This document shows, piece after piece, positions 16,064 to 25,232 of a stretch of DNA of 64,000 bases. Source of the stretch: CAMAXB01 sp964476565 (GTDB lineage: Bacteria > Verrucomicrobiota > Verrucomicrobiia > Opitutales > Opitutaceae); contig CAYZBG010000008.1 of NCBI GenBank assembly GCA_964476565.1, positions 26,945 through 90,944 on the forward strand, written 5' to 3'. The position numbers and the translations under genes were made by a program. Each line of letters begins with the position of its first letter. Position 1 is the stretch's first letter. The notes beneath the pieces are model-generated. The model did not search any database, was not told where the DNA came from, and saw only the letters and a program-made list of their open reading frames with translations.

Positions 16064-16918
16064 ATGAATGCTCCCTTGACCCGCCGTCACGCCCTGAAAC
16101 TCGCCGCCGCCGCCACCGGGCTCGCTTTTGCCGGTACGCGCAGCCGCGCTCAGACCGCCGCCGCGCCCAAGGCGTCCGCCGGCCTCACGCTCGGTGTCGC
16201 GTCATACACCCTGCGCCAACTGCCGGTCGACGCCGTGCTGTCCTCGCTGGAGGCCCTCGACATCAAGTCGATCGCGCTGCACCGGGCCCATCTCCCGTGG
16301 GACAGCACACCAGAAGCCTGCCAGGCGGTCGCCCAAAAGTTCCGGGACAAGGGCATCGCCCTGGTTGCTTCCGGGGTGGTGAACCTGCCCAACGACGAGG
16401 CCGCGGTCCGGAAGGCGTTCAACAACGCGCGTGCCGCCGGCATTCCGGTGATCACCTGCAAGCCGTCGCTGGACGCCTTCCCGCTGCTCGACCGGCTCGT
16501 CAAGGAATACGACCTCCGCCTGGCGATCCACAACCACGGTCCCGAGGATGAGGTTTACCCGAGCCCGCTCGACGCGTGGAAGGTCATCCAGCCGTTTGAC
16601 GCCCGGATCGGCCTCTGTATCGATGTGGGCCATACGGCGCGGGCCGGCGTGTCCGTCCCCGACACGATCCGCACCTGCGCCGCGCGGGTGTACGACGTGC
16701 ATTTCAAGGACTCGCTCGCCGTGCCGGGTGCGCGCCGGGATGTTCCGATCGAGATCGGCCGCGGGCAGCTGGACATCCGCGGCATGCTCGTCGCGCTGAA
16801 GGACATCAACTACCGCCACGTCGTGAACTTTGAATACGAAAAGGCCACGGCCAACCCGGTGATCGGGCTGGCGGAGTCCGTCGGCTACACCCGGGGCGTG
16901 CTGGCGGCGCTCGGCTGA
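16064..16918 (+). CDS. Tat-exported sugar phosphate isomerase/epimerase-like TIM-barrel protein
   Basis: A 284-residue protein of the xylose-isomerase-like TIM-barrel (AP endonuclease 2) family. The N-terminus MNAPLTRRHALKLAAAATG has a twin-arginine motif (TRRHALK) and cleavage near SRAQ. Barrel residues include LAIHNHGPEDEVYP, GLCIDVGHTARAG and VYDVHFKDS, with the usual metal-binding His, Asp, His and Glu. Tat export suggests it folds with a metal in the cytoplasm. It lies 52 bp after the ThuA gene. The precise sugar substrate is unknown. Confidence 0.85.
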   Translation: MNAPLTRRHALKLAAAATGLAFAGTRSRAQTAAAPKASAGLTLGVASYTLRQLPVDAVLSSLEALDIKSIALHRAHLPWDSTPEACQAVAQKFRDKGIALVASGVVNLPNDEAAVRKAFNNARAAGIPVITCKPSLDAFPLLDRLVKEYDLRLAIHNHGPEDEVYPSPLDAWKVIQPFDARIGLCIDVGHTARAGVSVPDTIRTCAARVYDVHFKDSLAVPGARRDVPIEIGRGQLDIRGMLVALKDINYRHVVNFEYEKATANPVIGLAESVGYTRGVLAALG

Positions 16919-16927
16919 GCCGGCCGG

Positions 16928-18703
16928 TCAGCGGGCGCTGCGTCCGGAGGCGTGCGCCGCACGTCGGACCAGGAGCCAGAGCGCACCGGTCAGAACGAAC
17001 CCAGCGCCCGCGGAACCTCCGCCCCCGCCGCCCCCTCCGCCCGAGGGCGCGGCCGGAGCGGCCGGCGCCGAGCTGTTGACCGTGAGGACGGCGGGCTCGC
17101 TCGTGACCGAGCCGAGCCGGTTGGAAACCGTGACCGTGTAGCTGCCGGCGCTGGTGGCGCTCGCGCTGACAATCGAGAAGGTGGCGGTTTGCACCGGAAT
17201 CGAGGTGCCGTCCTTGGCCCAGGCATAGGAAAGATTTCCGCCCGAGGCGGTGACGGAGAAAGTGACGCGCTGGCCCACCGTGGCCGTGGTGGAGGCAGGT
17301 TGGGTGGTGATGGCGGGCGCGGTGATCGTCGTTTCGAGACCAGCTACGCGGGCCGCGTTGTCGACCAGGGTGCGAACGTTGAACGCCGCCCGGGGCTCGG
17401 TCGCGGCCACGCCGATGGTCGTCGATTCGTAGGTGAGCTCGGGGCTCGAGAAGTAGGGGATGCGGCTCAGGGAGGTGGGCGCGATGTAGACGGACATCAT
17501 CGTGCCGACCTGGAACGATCCGCGCGGATAAACGAAGCCGTAGTTGAACTTCCCGTCGCCGTCAGCCGCGTTGGTCGATGGGTCGTTGCGCTGGTGCTGG
17601 CAGCCGAAATTGTGCCCGAGTTCGTGGCAGGTCGTTGCGTACGACGTCGTGGTGGTGCCGCGGGACCCGTCGGTGAACGTGGGGAACGGGTAGTTGACCA
17701 CGCTGTGCGCCACGGGTCCGGCGAGCCAGGCGCGCCCGGCGGCGTCTCTCTTGATCCCGCCGACGAGCATCACGACCTGGTCGGCGCCGTACGACCGCTG
17801 CGTGTCGCGGACAAAGGTCGCGATCTCCCCGGTTCCGCTCATGCTGCGCAGGTCGTTGGCGGTGTCGTCATTATCCTGATACGCCGGAGCGGCGACAGCG
17901 CCGAGGTAGCGCCAGCGAAACGCGGTCACCCGGGAGTTCTCGAGGACGGTGTTGGACGAAGCAATGTAGTTGGAGCAGTCGGCGTCGATGGTGAGGGTGT
18001 CGCCATTTCGCTCCGAGAGGGCGCGGGTGTTGTAGAGAAAAAGCACGTCGACGTGGGGCTCGCCGTTGTGATCCGCCGCGGACGGCACGGCCGGTTCAGG
18101 GGCCGCCGGCGCGTCGGACGCCGTCGCGACATCCGTCGCGCAGGGCATGGCGAGGGTCGGACTTTCCGCAACGGTCACGCTGCCGCCGCGGACCGTGACG
18201 TGGTACTCGAGGCCGGGGAAGACGGCGAGGGCGTCCCAGCGATCCGAGGCGTTGGCGGTGGCGACGAGAAAGGAGCCGCCGAGGGCCGCGGCCTCCGGCA
18301 CCTCGCCGCCTTCGAGCCGGGCGGTGAGCACGGTGCGCTGAGCGTCGCGCTCGACGCGTTCCACGCGGTACGTCGCGTAGAAGCGGTCGTCGAAGCGCAC
18401 GGTCAGGCGTTCGGGGGTGAATTCCCGCCAGTCGGCGATGTGGTCCGTTTGTTCCGGCAGCACCTGGCGCAGGGCCTCGGAGGCGGGTGCCGGTGCGTCG
18501 ATCGCCGGACGGCCCGCCCGGTGGACCGCGGGGGGTGCGCTGGGGACCGTCGAGGCTCCCGTGGTGGCGGCTTGAGGAGCGACGGTCGGTCCGGCCGGTC
18601 GGTCGGCACCCGGGCGGATGAGGACTATGCCAAGGCCCAGACCGGCGCCGACGCCAAGAAAGCTGAGAACGCGAACGAGACGGGAGCGGTTCGTAGAGGC
18701 CAT
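16928..18703 (-). CDS. Secreted reprolysin-like zinc metalloprotease with Ig-like domain and glycine-rich sorting tail
   Basis: A 591-residue secreted protein. A signal anchor (about 8-29) and a Pro/Ala-rich stretch precede a propeptide-like region. The catalytic domain has HELGHNFGCQH at 360-370, the extended zinc motif with three His and a Glu, and a Met-turn candidate at 402-403, as in M12-type metzincins. An Ig-like domain follows (about 465-542, YAWAKDGT...YTVTVSN). The tail is a nine-Gly run (555-563), a hydrophobic helix (565-579) and RR, resembling GlyGly-CTERM sorting signals. The ATG at 18701-18703 is chosen because it opens directly into the signal. Substrate unknown. Confidence 0.85.
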   Translation of the reverse strand: MASTNRSRLVRVLSFLGVGAGLGLGIVLIRPGADRPAGPTVAPQAATTGASTVPSAPPAVHRAGRPAIDAPAPASEALRQVLPEQTDHIADWREFTPERLTVRFDDRFYATYRVERVERDAQRTVLTARLEGGEVPEAAALGGSFLVATANASDRWDALAVFPGLEYHVTVRGGSVTVAESPTLAMPCATDVATASDAPAAPEPAVPSAADHNGEPHVDVLFLYNTRALSERNGDTLTIDADCSNYIASSNTVLENSRVTAFRWRYLGAVAAPAYQDNDDTANDLRSMSGTGEIATFVRDTQRSYGADQVVMLVGGIKRDAAGRAWLAGPVAHSVVNYPFPTFTDGSRGTTTTSYATTCHELGHNFGCQHQRNDPSTNAADGDGKFNYGFVYPRGSFQVGTMMSVYIAPTSLSRIPYFSSPELTYESTTIGVAATEPRAAFNVRTLVDNAARVAGLETTITAPAITTQPASTTATVGQRVTFSVTASGGNLSYAWAKDGTSIPVQTATFSIVSASATSAGSYTVTVSNRLGSVTSEPAVLTVNSSAPAAPAAPSGGGGGGGGGSAGAGFVLTGALWLLVRRAAHASGRSAR

Positions 18704-18855
18704 GGGAACGCAGTCGGAGCGGACAAGGTGGCGGTGTTTCAACTCAGTTAACCCTGGCGCGGTCCCGCGGAAAGGCCGGGAAACGGGCGCGGAGCCGATT
18801 TACGAGTCCCTGACATGCAGGCGGCTAGCAAGAAAGAAGCGGGGGAGTCCGGCCT

Positions 18856-20925
18856 TCACGGCTCCAAGGCGGCCAAGACCGTGGAGGGCGTGAGGAGTTC
18901 GGGCAGGACTTTGGGTTCCGGCTGACCCGGCAGATAGACAAGGTTGAAGGGCACGGCGCTGCGGTTCCAGCGGGCCAGCTCGGCCGTGATGGTGGCGTCC
19001 TTGTTGGTCCAGTCCGCCTTCAGCGTAGCCACGTTGCGACGGGCAAACTCGGCGAGCACGTCATCGGAGGAAAACACGATCTGCTTGTTGGTCTGACAGG
19101 TGGCGCACCAGCGCGCGGTGAAGTCGACGTAGATGGGACGGCCTTCGGCGCGCAGGCGGGCGACGGTCTCGGGGCTCCACGTTTCCCAGACGACCGCATC
19201 CGGTGCGGCGGGACGCGGCCAACCGGTCCATGCGCCCAGCGCAAGAACCAGGAGGCCGCCGGCGAGGCCGATCCGGGCCCGCGAGGCCGGGGCGCCGGGG
19301 CGGTTCCAGCGACCGTAAATCCATACGCCGAGCGCCACCACCACGAGTCCCAGCAGGGCCGTGAGCATGCCGCCCTCGCTCACCTGGCCGGCAAGCACCC
19401 AGATCAGCGCCGCGACCGTCGCATAAAGTGGGAAAGCCATGAACTGCTTGAAGGTTTCCATCCATGCGCCGGGCCGGGGCAGAATCCGGATGGCCCGCGG
19501 GAAGATCGAAAGCAGCAGGTAGGGCGCGGAAAGGCCGATGGCGATGGCGGTGAAGACGGCGAACGACTCTGTCACGGGCAGCGCGAGGGCGGCGCCCAGG
19601 GCGGGAGCGAGGAAGGGCGCCGAGCACGGTGTGGCGACGACCGTCGCGAGCACGCCCGTGAAAAACGAGCCGGCGTAGCCCGACTGCGTTTGCAGCGATG
19701 CGCCGACGCCGGTGGCGCCGAGTCCAAACTCGAACACCCCGCTCATATTGAGCGCAAAGACGAGCAGTACGGCGGTCAGGGCGTAGACGAAGCCGGGTGA
19801 CTGCAGCTGGAAGCCCCAGCCGAGTTGGTCGCCGCCCGCGCGGAGCACGGCGAGCGCTCCGGCGAGGGCCCAGAAGGAGAGCAGCACGCCGAGGGTGAAT
19901 ACGATGCCGTGTATGACCACCCGGCGCCGGTCGCTGCCAGCCTGGTTGACGAAGCCGAGGATTTTGATCCCCAGCACCGGAAACACGCAGGGCATGAGGT
20001 TCAGGATCAAACCGCCCAAAGCGGCCAGCACCAAGGTGCCGGCCAGACCGGACGGCGCACCCGACGTCGTGGCGGCCGCCGCCGGCGGTGCGGCGGTGAT
20101 CGGGATGTCGACCGCCATGCCCGGCAGGTCAGCCCCGGACAACCAGCCGCCGGTGCTGGCGAGGACGCCGACGAGGCGTTCAGTGGCCTGATTGGCGGCC
20201 GCCGAGACCGGCAGGTCGATGAAGAACTCGCCCGGTCCGCCCGGTCGGACGGTCTGCGGCCGGTCATATTGGATAAAGGCGTCCGACGCGAAGAACCAGA
20301 GGCCCGTCGGGGCGGCGTGCGGGGCGTCCGGGCCGGCCTGGAGACGGAGCGTGACCGTACTGCCGGCGCGGGTCGCCGCCAACGTCCAGCCCGGCACCGC
20401 GCGTGGCAGCGAGGCGACGGTCGCGGCGGCCTCGGCGCCGTGCCCGGTGGCCGGAGCCGGCGCCTCGGCGGCGACCTTGAGGTCGATCGCCACCCGGGCT
20501 TCGCCGGGAATGCAGACGTCGGCGCACATCAGCCAGTCGGCGAGAGCACGGAGGGTGACGATCTCGCCGGGTCGGGCCGATGCCGGGACCTGCAGCGTGA
20601 CCGGCAGATAGGTCACGTTCTCGTACCCGTTGCCGGTGATGTTGCCCTTGCGGTCCTTCACCACGTGGGGCATGGGCCACTGGATCTCGCCGGCGGACCA
20701 GCCCTCGGGCAGCTCCCATTTCAGGGACGTGGGATAACCGGTGCCGGGATTGATCCAGTAGGTGTGCCACTGCGGCTCGTGCTCCAGACGCAGGGCCAGG
20801 GTCGTCGGGCGCCCCGGCTGGACAGAGGTCTCCAGGGCGACCAGGGAGGCTTTGACTTGGGCAAAGGCGCCGGACGCGAGGGCGACCACGGCGGAGCAGA
20901 GGAGAACGAGGCGGCGGACAGACAT
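18856..20925 (-). CDS. DsbD/ScsB-family thiol:disulfide interchange protein
   Basis: A 689-residue inner-membrane electron carrier that moves reducing power from cytoplasmic thioredoxin to the periplasm. After a signal peptide (1-22), the N-terminal domain has Cys134 and Cys138 (CADVC), as in ScsB/DsbD alpha domains. The central membrane domain holds the paired cysteines in LNLMPCVFPVLG and ATPCSAPFLAPALG among about eight helices. The C-terminal thioredoxin domain ends with WCATC at 606-610. All three parts are present. Reduced periplasmic thiols help c-type cytochrome maturation, which the nrf genes need; that link is inference. The frame stays open upstream into the divergent reductase, but the signal peptide fixes the start. 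Confidence 0.9.
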   Translation of the reverse strand: MSVRRLVLLCSAVVALASGAFAQVKASLVALETSVQPGRPTTLALRLEHEPQWHTYWINPGTGYPTSLKWELPEGWSAGEIQWPMPHVVKDRKGNITGNGYENVTYLPVTLQVPASARPGEIVTLRALADWLMCADVCIPGEARVAIDLKVAAEAPAPATGHGAEAAATVASLPRAVPGWTLAATRAGSTVTLRLQAGPDAPHAAPTGLWFFASDAFIQYDRPQTVRPGGPGEFFIDLPVSAAANQATERLVGVLASTGGWLSGADLPGMAVDIPITAAPPAAAATTSGAPSGLAGTLVLAALGGLILNLMPCVFPVLGIKILGFVNQAGSDRRRVVIHGIVFTLGVLLSFWALAGALAVLRAGGDQLGWGFQLQSPGFVYALTAVLLVFALNMSGVFEFGLGATGVGASLQTQSGYAGSFFTGVLATVVATPCSAPFLAPALGAALALPVTESFAVFTAIAIGLSAPYLLLSIFPRAIRILPRPGAWMETFKQFMAFPLYATVAALIWVLAGQVSEGGMLTALLGLVVVALGVWIYGRWNRPGAPASRARIGLAGGLLVLALGAWTGWPRPAAPDAVVWETWSPETVARLRAEGRPIYVDFTARWCATCQTNKQIVFSSDDVLAEFARRNVATLKADWTNKDATITAELARWNRSAVPFNLVYLPGQPEPKVLPELLTPSTVLAALEP

Positions 20926-21043
20926 GGGACTAGGATAGAGTGAGTTGTGGGAGGTGCAACGTTCCGCCTTTCTTCCATGGAATTGCAGCCATCGGCCGGT
21001 CGGCCGGATTGCATTTTCGTCGGATGCGCTCTGGGGTGGGGAG

Positions 21044-22036
21044 ATGAAATCACGTGCATTTGGCCCGCAGGGCCGAAAGGTGGGCGAAGTGGGTCTCGGC
21101 ACCTGGCAGCTGGGCGCCAACTGGGGTGACGTCTCGGACGAGACGGCCCTGGCGACGCTGCGGACGGCGTACGAGGCTGGGGTGACCTTTCTCGACACCG
21201 CCGATGTCTACGGCATGGGGCGCAGCGAGCGACTGATTGGACAATTTCTGCGGGCCACCCCCGGCGCGCGCGAGCGGGTTTATATCGCCACCAAGCTGGG
21301 CCGCTTCAGCCCGCCCGGCTGGCCGGACAATTTCACCCGTGCGACGGTGCGGGCGCACACCGAGGCCTCGCTCCAGCGGCTCGGTGTCGAGGTGCTCGAT
21401 CTTACCCAGCTGCATTGCGTGCCGGAGGAGGTGCTGCGCCAGGGCGAGATGCTCGACGCGCTCGCCGAACTCCAGCGCGAGGGCAAGATCAGGGGCTACG
21501 GCGTCAGCGTGGAATCGATGGACGAGGCGTTGTTCTGCGTGCGACGCGGCGGAGTCACGGCCCTGCAGATCATCTTCAACGTGCTGCGGCAGAAACCGAT
21601 TCACGTCCTCTTCAAGGAAGCGCAGGCGGCCCGGGTGGGGCTCATCGTCCGCCTTCCCCTCGCGAGCGGTTTGCTGGGCGGGAAGATGACGAAGGCGACC
21701 ACGTTCGCCGCCGACGACCACCGCACCTTCAATCGGGACGGCCAGAAGTTCAATGTGGGCGAAACCTTCTCGGGTCTGCCGTTTGAACTCGGCGTCGACC
21801 TCGCCGACCAGCTGAAGCCGCTGGTGCCCGCCGGCTGGACGCTCGCGGACTTCGCCCTGCGCTGGTGCCTCGATCATGAGGCGGTCGGCGTGATCATCCC
21901 GGGGGCGAAGAATCCGGACCAGGTCCGGGCGAACGTGCGTGCCGGCGACCTGCCGCCGCTCAGCCCCGCCGTGCACGCACAGCTCGCTGCATTCTACCGG
22001 GACAAGGTTGCGGCGCACATCCGCGGACCCTACTGA
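21044..22036 (+). CDS. Aldo/keto reductase family protein
   Basis: A 330-residue NAD(P)H-dependent TIM-barrel reductase. The catalytic residues are visible in FLDTADVYGMGRSE (Asp and Tyr), IATKLGRF (Lys) and LTQLHCVPEE (His). The C-terminal cofactor part is VGVIIPGAKNPDQVRANV. This arrangement is close to the YajO/Tas and perakine-reductase-like AKR groups. It is distinct from the other reductase at 6433. The ATG at 21044, with GGGGAG just upstream, is used. It diverges from dsbD over 118 bp and converges with the PL6 lyase gene. Substrate unknown. Confidence 0.86.
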   Translation: MKSRAFGPQGRKVGEVGLGTWQLGANWGDVSDETALATLRTAYEAGVTFLDTADVYGMGRSERLIGQFLRATPGARERVYIATKLGRFSPPGWPDNFTRATVRAHTEASLQRLGVEVLDLTQLHCVPEEVLRQGEMLDALAELQREGKIRGYGVSVESMDEALFCVRRGGVTALQIIFNVLRQKPIHVLFKEAQAARVGLIVRLPLASGLLGGKMTKATTFAADDHRTFNRDGQKFNVGETFSGLPFELGVDLADQLKPLVPAGWTLADFALRWCLDHEAVGVIIPGAKNPDQVRANVRAGDLPPLSPAVHAQLAAFYRDKVAAHIRGPY

Positions 22037-22057
22037 GTTTCGCGGTGGCCGGGGCGA

Positions 22058-23386
22058 TCAGGACTGCGGCCCGACATCGGCCGCAGTCAGCACGCGGATC
22101 AGCCCCGGATCCATGTCGCCAATGAACGGATACGCCCGGAGCGCCGCCTCGCGGTGGGCGGAATCCGGCGGCAGCCACCACACGCCCTGGGCGTTGCGCA
22201 CCAGTCCGGGGTCGCTCCGCAGGGCGCCGTCGGCGGGGAAGTCGCCGTCGGCGGCGACGCGCCAGAGCATATTGGAGGTCCAGGCAGCACCGGTATTCGG
22301 ACCTTCGATGCGGGCGGCGGTCTGTCCGCCGACGAGCACGTTGTAGGCGAAGACGGTGCCGGTCGCCCCGAGGGCGGTGGGCGTACGGCGCGTCATGCGG
22401 TACTGGACCGCGTTGTCGACGAGCAGGTTGAAGACGATCACGTTGTCATCGGGCCGGTCATGGCTGGTCAGCGGGGCGCCATCGGCCACCTCGGCGCCGC
22501 CGTTGCCGAGGTTGAGGCCGAGGGTGTTGCCCTCGAATACGTTGCCATAGATCCGGTGCCGGTCGCCGAAGAGGCGGAGTCCGTCGGTGCCGCGGAAGAC
22601 GTTGCCGTAGACGACGCACTCATTGCCATGGCGCAATGTCAGCTGGGTGCCGGCGCTGTCGAGGAAGGTGTTGTAGCGGTACGCGTTGCCGCCCGACTTG
22701 TTGGAGATCAGCTCGTTCTCGCCGCGGCAGCGCTCGAAGAGGTTGTGCTCCACGATCGCGTGGCCCATGGACATGCTCAGTCCGCTCAGGCCCAGGCGCA
22801 ACGTCTCCGACCCGTTGATGCCGGTGGGCGAGAAATCATGGAAATGATTGTGGTGGATCCACAGCCGGCGCGCCACCTGGCTGCCGACGCCGGTGACGTT
22901 GATCATGTTGCCGACGGTCGCCTTGTCGCGGAAGGTGTTGCGGTCGATTTGGACATCGTCGCCCGTCACGGTCAGATAAGGTCCGTCGCCCACGCACCGG
23001 AAGGTGTTGCGGGTGAACCGCACGTGCTGCGTCCCGGCGGCAATGGCCGTGCGACCGGACGCGTGGGTGAAGACAAAGCCCTCGACGACGACGTGGGCGG
23101 CCGGGGCTTCGATGCGAAATCCGTGGCTTCCGGTCAGCTCGACCGCGCCGACGCTCTCGGCTGAGATGCGTACCGGGGCGGTGGCGGTACCGCCGCGATT
23201 GATGACCAGCGGCCTGGTCGTGGAGTAGGTTCCGCGCGCGACGATGACCGTGTCGCCGGGTTCGAGGAGGGCGAGGCGTTCCTGCAAGGCAGCGAGCGAG
23301 GCAACCCGGTGTTCGGCCGCGCGGGTGCCTGACGTGAGAATCAGGGTGCCGACCGTCGCAAGGAGGAGGCGGACAAAGGTTTTCAT
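22058..23386 (-). CDS. Secreted polysaccharide lyase, family PL6 (chondroitinase B/alginate lyase-like)
   Basis: A 442-residue secreted right-handed beta-helix protein. A signal peptide covers about 1-23. The PL6 signature is clear: ISNKSGGNAYRYNTFLDS (227-244) followed by LTLRHGN (249-255), where Lys230 and Arg252 correspond to the catalytic base and acid of chondroitinase B. PL6 enzymes cleave alginate or dermatan-type uronic acid chains by beta-elimination. Alginate is the more common substrate in the family. The products would feed KDG kinase and KDPG aldolase, both encoded in this window. The first ATG (23431) is passed over for 23386, which begins the signal peptide. Confidence 0.87.
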   Translation of the reverse strand: MKTFVRLLLATVGTLILTSGTRAAEHRVASLAALQERLALLEPGDTVIVARGTYSTTRPLVINRGGTATAPVRISAESVGAVELTGSHGFRIEAPAAHVVVEGFVFTHASGRTAIAAGTQHVRFTRNTFRCVGDGPYLTVTGDDVQIDRNTFRDKATVGNMINVTGVGSQVARRLWIHHNHFHDFSPTGINGSETLRLGLSGLSMSMGHAIVEHNLFERCRGENELISNKSGGNAYRYNTFLDSAGTQLTLRHGNECVVYGNVFRGTDGLRLFGDRHRIYGNVFEGNTLGLNLGNGGAEVADGAPLTSHDRPDDNVIVFNLLVDNAVQYRMTRRTPTALGATGTVFAYNVLVGGQTAARIEGPNTGAAWTSNMLWRVAADGDFPADGALRSDPGLVRNAQGVWWLPPDSAHREAALRAYPFIGDMDPGLIRVLTAADVGPQS

Positions 23387-23440
23387 GGGGTGGCCGACAG
23401 CTGGGGGCCGCCGCCTCGCGCCCGCAAGCACCGGGCTTGT

Positions 23441-23950
23441 TTAGTCGTTAAGGAATCCGTCCACCTCGGCCGGAGTGGTCAGTTCATGGCGCGGGCCGGC
23501 ATAGGTGTCGAACACGGCGCGATGCGCGGAATACGACATGACACCCTCGCGGAGGGGATAATCGGCAATCCAGCGGAGCAGCGGTTCGAGCAAGCGGTCC
23601 TGTTCCTCCCGGGTGGCGAACTTGTGCGGTTCGTGCGGCCGGCGCCGCGCGTGCTCCAGGCAGGTTTGCACCGGAAGATTGAGGAAGATGAGGGTGGGCC
23701 GCAGTCGGAGGGCGCGCCCGATCAGGTCGGCATAGCAGCCCTCGATCACCCAACGGTCGTGGGCGGCGAGGAAGCGATCGAGGTCGGTGTCGCGCTCCGC
23801 GGCCGGGCGTTCCTTGGTTACCTCAACTGGATCCCAATAAATCGTGTCGAGATCGAGCACCGGCAGTCCGCCGGCTGCTGCGAGGCGGTGCGCGAGCGTC
23901 GATTTGCCTGAGCCGGAGTTGCCGAGAATGGCGTAGCGGACGGAAGGCAT
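23441..23950 (-). CDS. Small P-loop kinase-like NTPase
   Basis: A 169-residue protein of the adenylate-kinase/shikimate-kinase-like P-loop group. Walker A is ILGNSGSGKSTL (8-19), then the DLDTIYWDP segment, HDRWVIEGCYADLIGRAL and LIFLNLPVQTCLEHARRR (arginine-rich lid). Proteins with this pattern are often called topology-modulation or FlaR-like proteins, but their substrate is unknown. It starts 70 bp downstream of the FAH-family gene in the same direction and could be the last gene of that unit. Confidence 0.8.
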   Translation of the reverse strand: MPSVRYAILGNSGSGKSTLAHRLAAAGGLPVLDLDTIYWDPVEVTKERPAAERDTDLDRFLAAHDRWVIEGCYADLIGRALRLRPTLIFLNLPVQTCLEHARRRPHEPHKFATREEQDRLLEPLLRWIADYPLREGVMSYSAHRAVFDTYAGPRHELTTPAEVDGFLND

Positions 23951-24020
23951 CGGAGGTTGTGCGGGTTCGGGATATCCGTCGGGTAACCCATCGATCACGC
24001 CGCCGGTGCCCTCATCGCGT

Positions 24021-24827
24021 TCAGGGCTCGAGGGCGACGGGGTTGGTCAGCTGGCCGATCTTTTCGATCTCGATCGTGACGTTGTCGCCGGGCTTGAGCC
24101 AGCGCGGCTGCGGCTTGGCCGCCATGCCGACGCCGTGCGGCGTGCCGGTGAGGATGACGGTGCCCGGGACGAGCGTCGTGCTGCCGCTCAGGTACTCGAT
24201 CAGGGCCGGCACGTCGAAGATCATGTCGCCGGTCGTCCAGTCCTGCACGCGCTCGCCGTTGAGGATCGTGGCGATCTTCAGCGCGTTCGGATTCGGAATC
24301 TCGTCGGGCGTGACGAGGCAGGGGCCGAGTGGGGCGAAGGTGTCGAAGAACTTTCCGCGGCACCACTGGCCGCCGCCGAGCTTGATCTGATGATCGCGGG
24401 CCGAGACGTCGTTGGCGCAGGTGTAGCCAAGCACGTAGTCGAGGGCGCGCGCCCGGGTCACGTTCTTGCAGGCCTTGCCGATGACGACGGCGAGCTCGCA
24501 TTCGTAGTCGACCTCGTGGCTGGCGAGATGGGTGGGGATGAGGATCGGGTCGTGCGGGTTCTGCAGGGTGTTGATGCCCTTCACGAACAGGATCGGCCGC
24601 TCGGGGATCTTGGCCTTGGTCTCCTCCGCGTGATGCCGGTAGTTGAGACCGATGCAGAGAATCTGGGTCGGCACGACGGGTGCGAGCAGCTTGGCGACCT
24701 CCGCCTTCTGTCCGGTGGCTTTCAGCCCGCCAAAAGGATCGCCTTCAAGCCGCAGCACAGAGCCGTCGGCCTGCTGCGAACCATGATGAATCTTGCCGGA
24801 GGAATCGAGGTAACGGAGGAGGCGCAT
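24021..24827 (-). CDS. FAH-family hydrolase, copy 2
   Basis: A 268-residue member of the fumarylacetoacetate hydrolase superfamily, related to the protein at 12907-13710. Active-site blocks include GLNYRHHAEE, EVDYECELAVVIG, CANDVSARDHQIKLGGGQW, FDTFAPLGPCLV and GTVILTGTPHGVG. With the SDR just upstream it could perform the last step of deoxy-sugar acid catabolism (2,4-diketo-3-deoxy-acid to pyruvate plus a hydroxyacid); fumarylpyruvate-type hydrolysis is the alternative, given a neighbouring fumarase. The start codon lies only 5 bp from the repeat bounding the S23 cassette, and the bases before it (CTTCGCTCT) contain no Shine-Dalgarno motif, suggesting its native site was displaced. Confidence 0.87.
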   Translation of the reverse strand: MRLLRYLDSSGKIHHGSQQADGSVLRLEGDPFGGLKATGQKAEVAKLLAPVVPTQILCIGLNYRHHAEETKAKIPERPILFVKGINTLQNPHDPILIPTHLASHEVDYECELAVVIGKACKNVTRARALDYVLGYTCANDVSARDHQIKLGGGQWCRGKFFDTFAPLGPCLVTPDEIPNPNALKIATILNGERVQDWTTGDMIFDVPALIEYLSGSTTLVPGTVILTGTPHGVGMAAKPQPRWLKPGDNVTIEIEKIGQLTNPVALEP

Positions 24828-24832
24828 AGAGC

Positions 24833-24864
24833 GAAGGATGAAGGATGAATTATGAAGGATGAAG
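24833..24864 (+). repeat. Left inverted arm of S23 cassette
   Basis: Contains GAAGGATGAAG at 24833-24843 and 24854-24864. It begins 4 bases past the stop codon of the S23 gene (24868-24870) and ends, in the direction of transcription, at the FAH-family start. Confidence 0.8.
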
Positions 24865-24867
24865 TGC

Positions 24868-25224
24868 CTAGGCGGAGGCTTTGGCTTTCTTGGCGATGGT
24901 GACGAAGATGGCGGTTAGTTGCTCGGTTTCGTTGATCAAGGGAGCCAAGCGTTGGCTGGAGACGATTTCTGCGCCGACGAGCAGATCGAGCCAGTAGGCG
25001 GATTCGTCGAGCTCCTTGAGACAATCTCCTACTTTGGCCGCAAACTCGGCCCGTGAACGTGCGCGCTGGGCTTCACGGTAATTTGCGCCGACCGACGTGC
25101 CTGATCGCAGTACCTGTTTCCCGAGCACATGCGCCTCAGTGGTTCTCGGCAAAGCCACAAACATCCGGACGATCCGCAGCGCGTACGCCCGCGTCCGCAC
25201 CCTCAGATCGTCAGGCGTATTCAT
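24868..25224 (-). CDS. Four-helix bundle protein (S23/TIGR02436 family)
   Basis: A 118-residue all-helical protein. Family marks are the LPRTTEAHVLGKQVLRSGTSVGANYREAQRARS block and ECLKELDESAYWLDLL-like segment (DCLKELDESAYWL). The family was first seen as the protein encoded in 23S rRNA intervening sequences and is related to Avd of diversity-generating retroelements; most stand-alone copies have no known role. The right repeat arm supplies its ribosome site (GAAGGA, 6 bases before the ATG). It is enclosed by inverted repeats and sits inside a metabolic operon. Confidence 0.88.
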   Translation of the reverse strand: MNTPDDLRVRTRAYALRIVRMFVALPRTTEAHVLGKQVLRSGTSVGANYREAQRARSRAEFAAKVGDCLKELDESAYWLDLLVGAEIVSSQRLAPLINETEQLTAIFVTIAKKAKASA

Positions 25225-25232
25225 CTCGGGTC

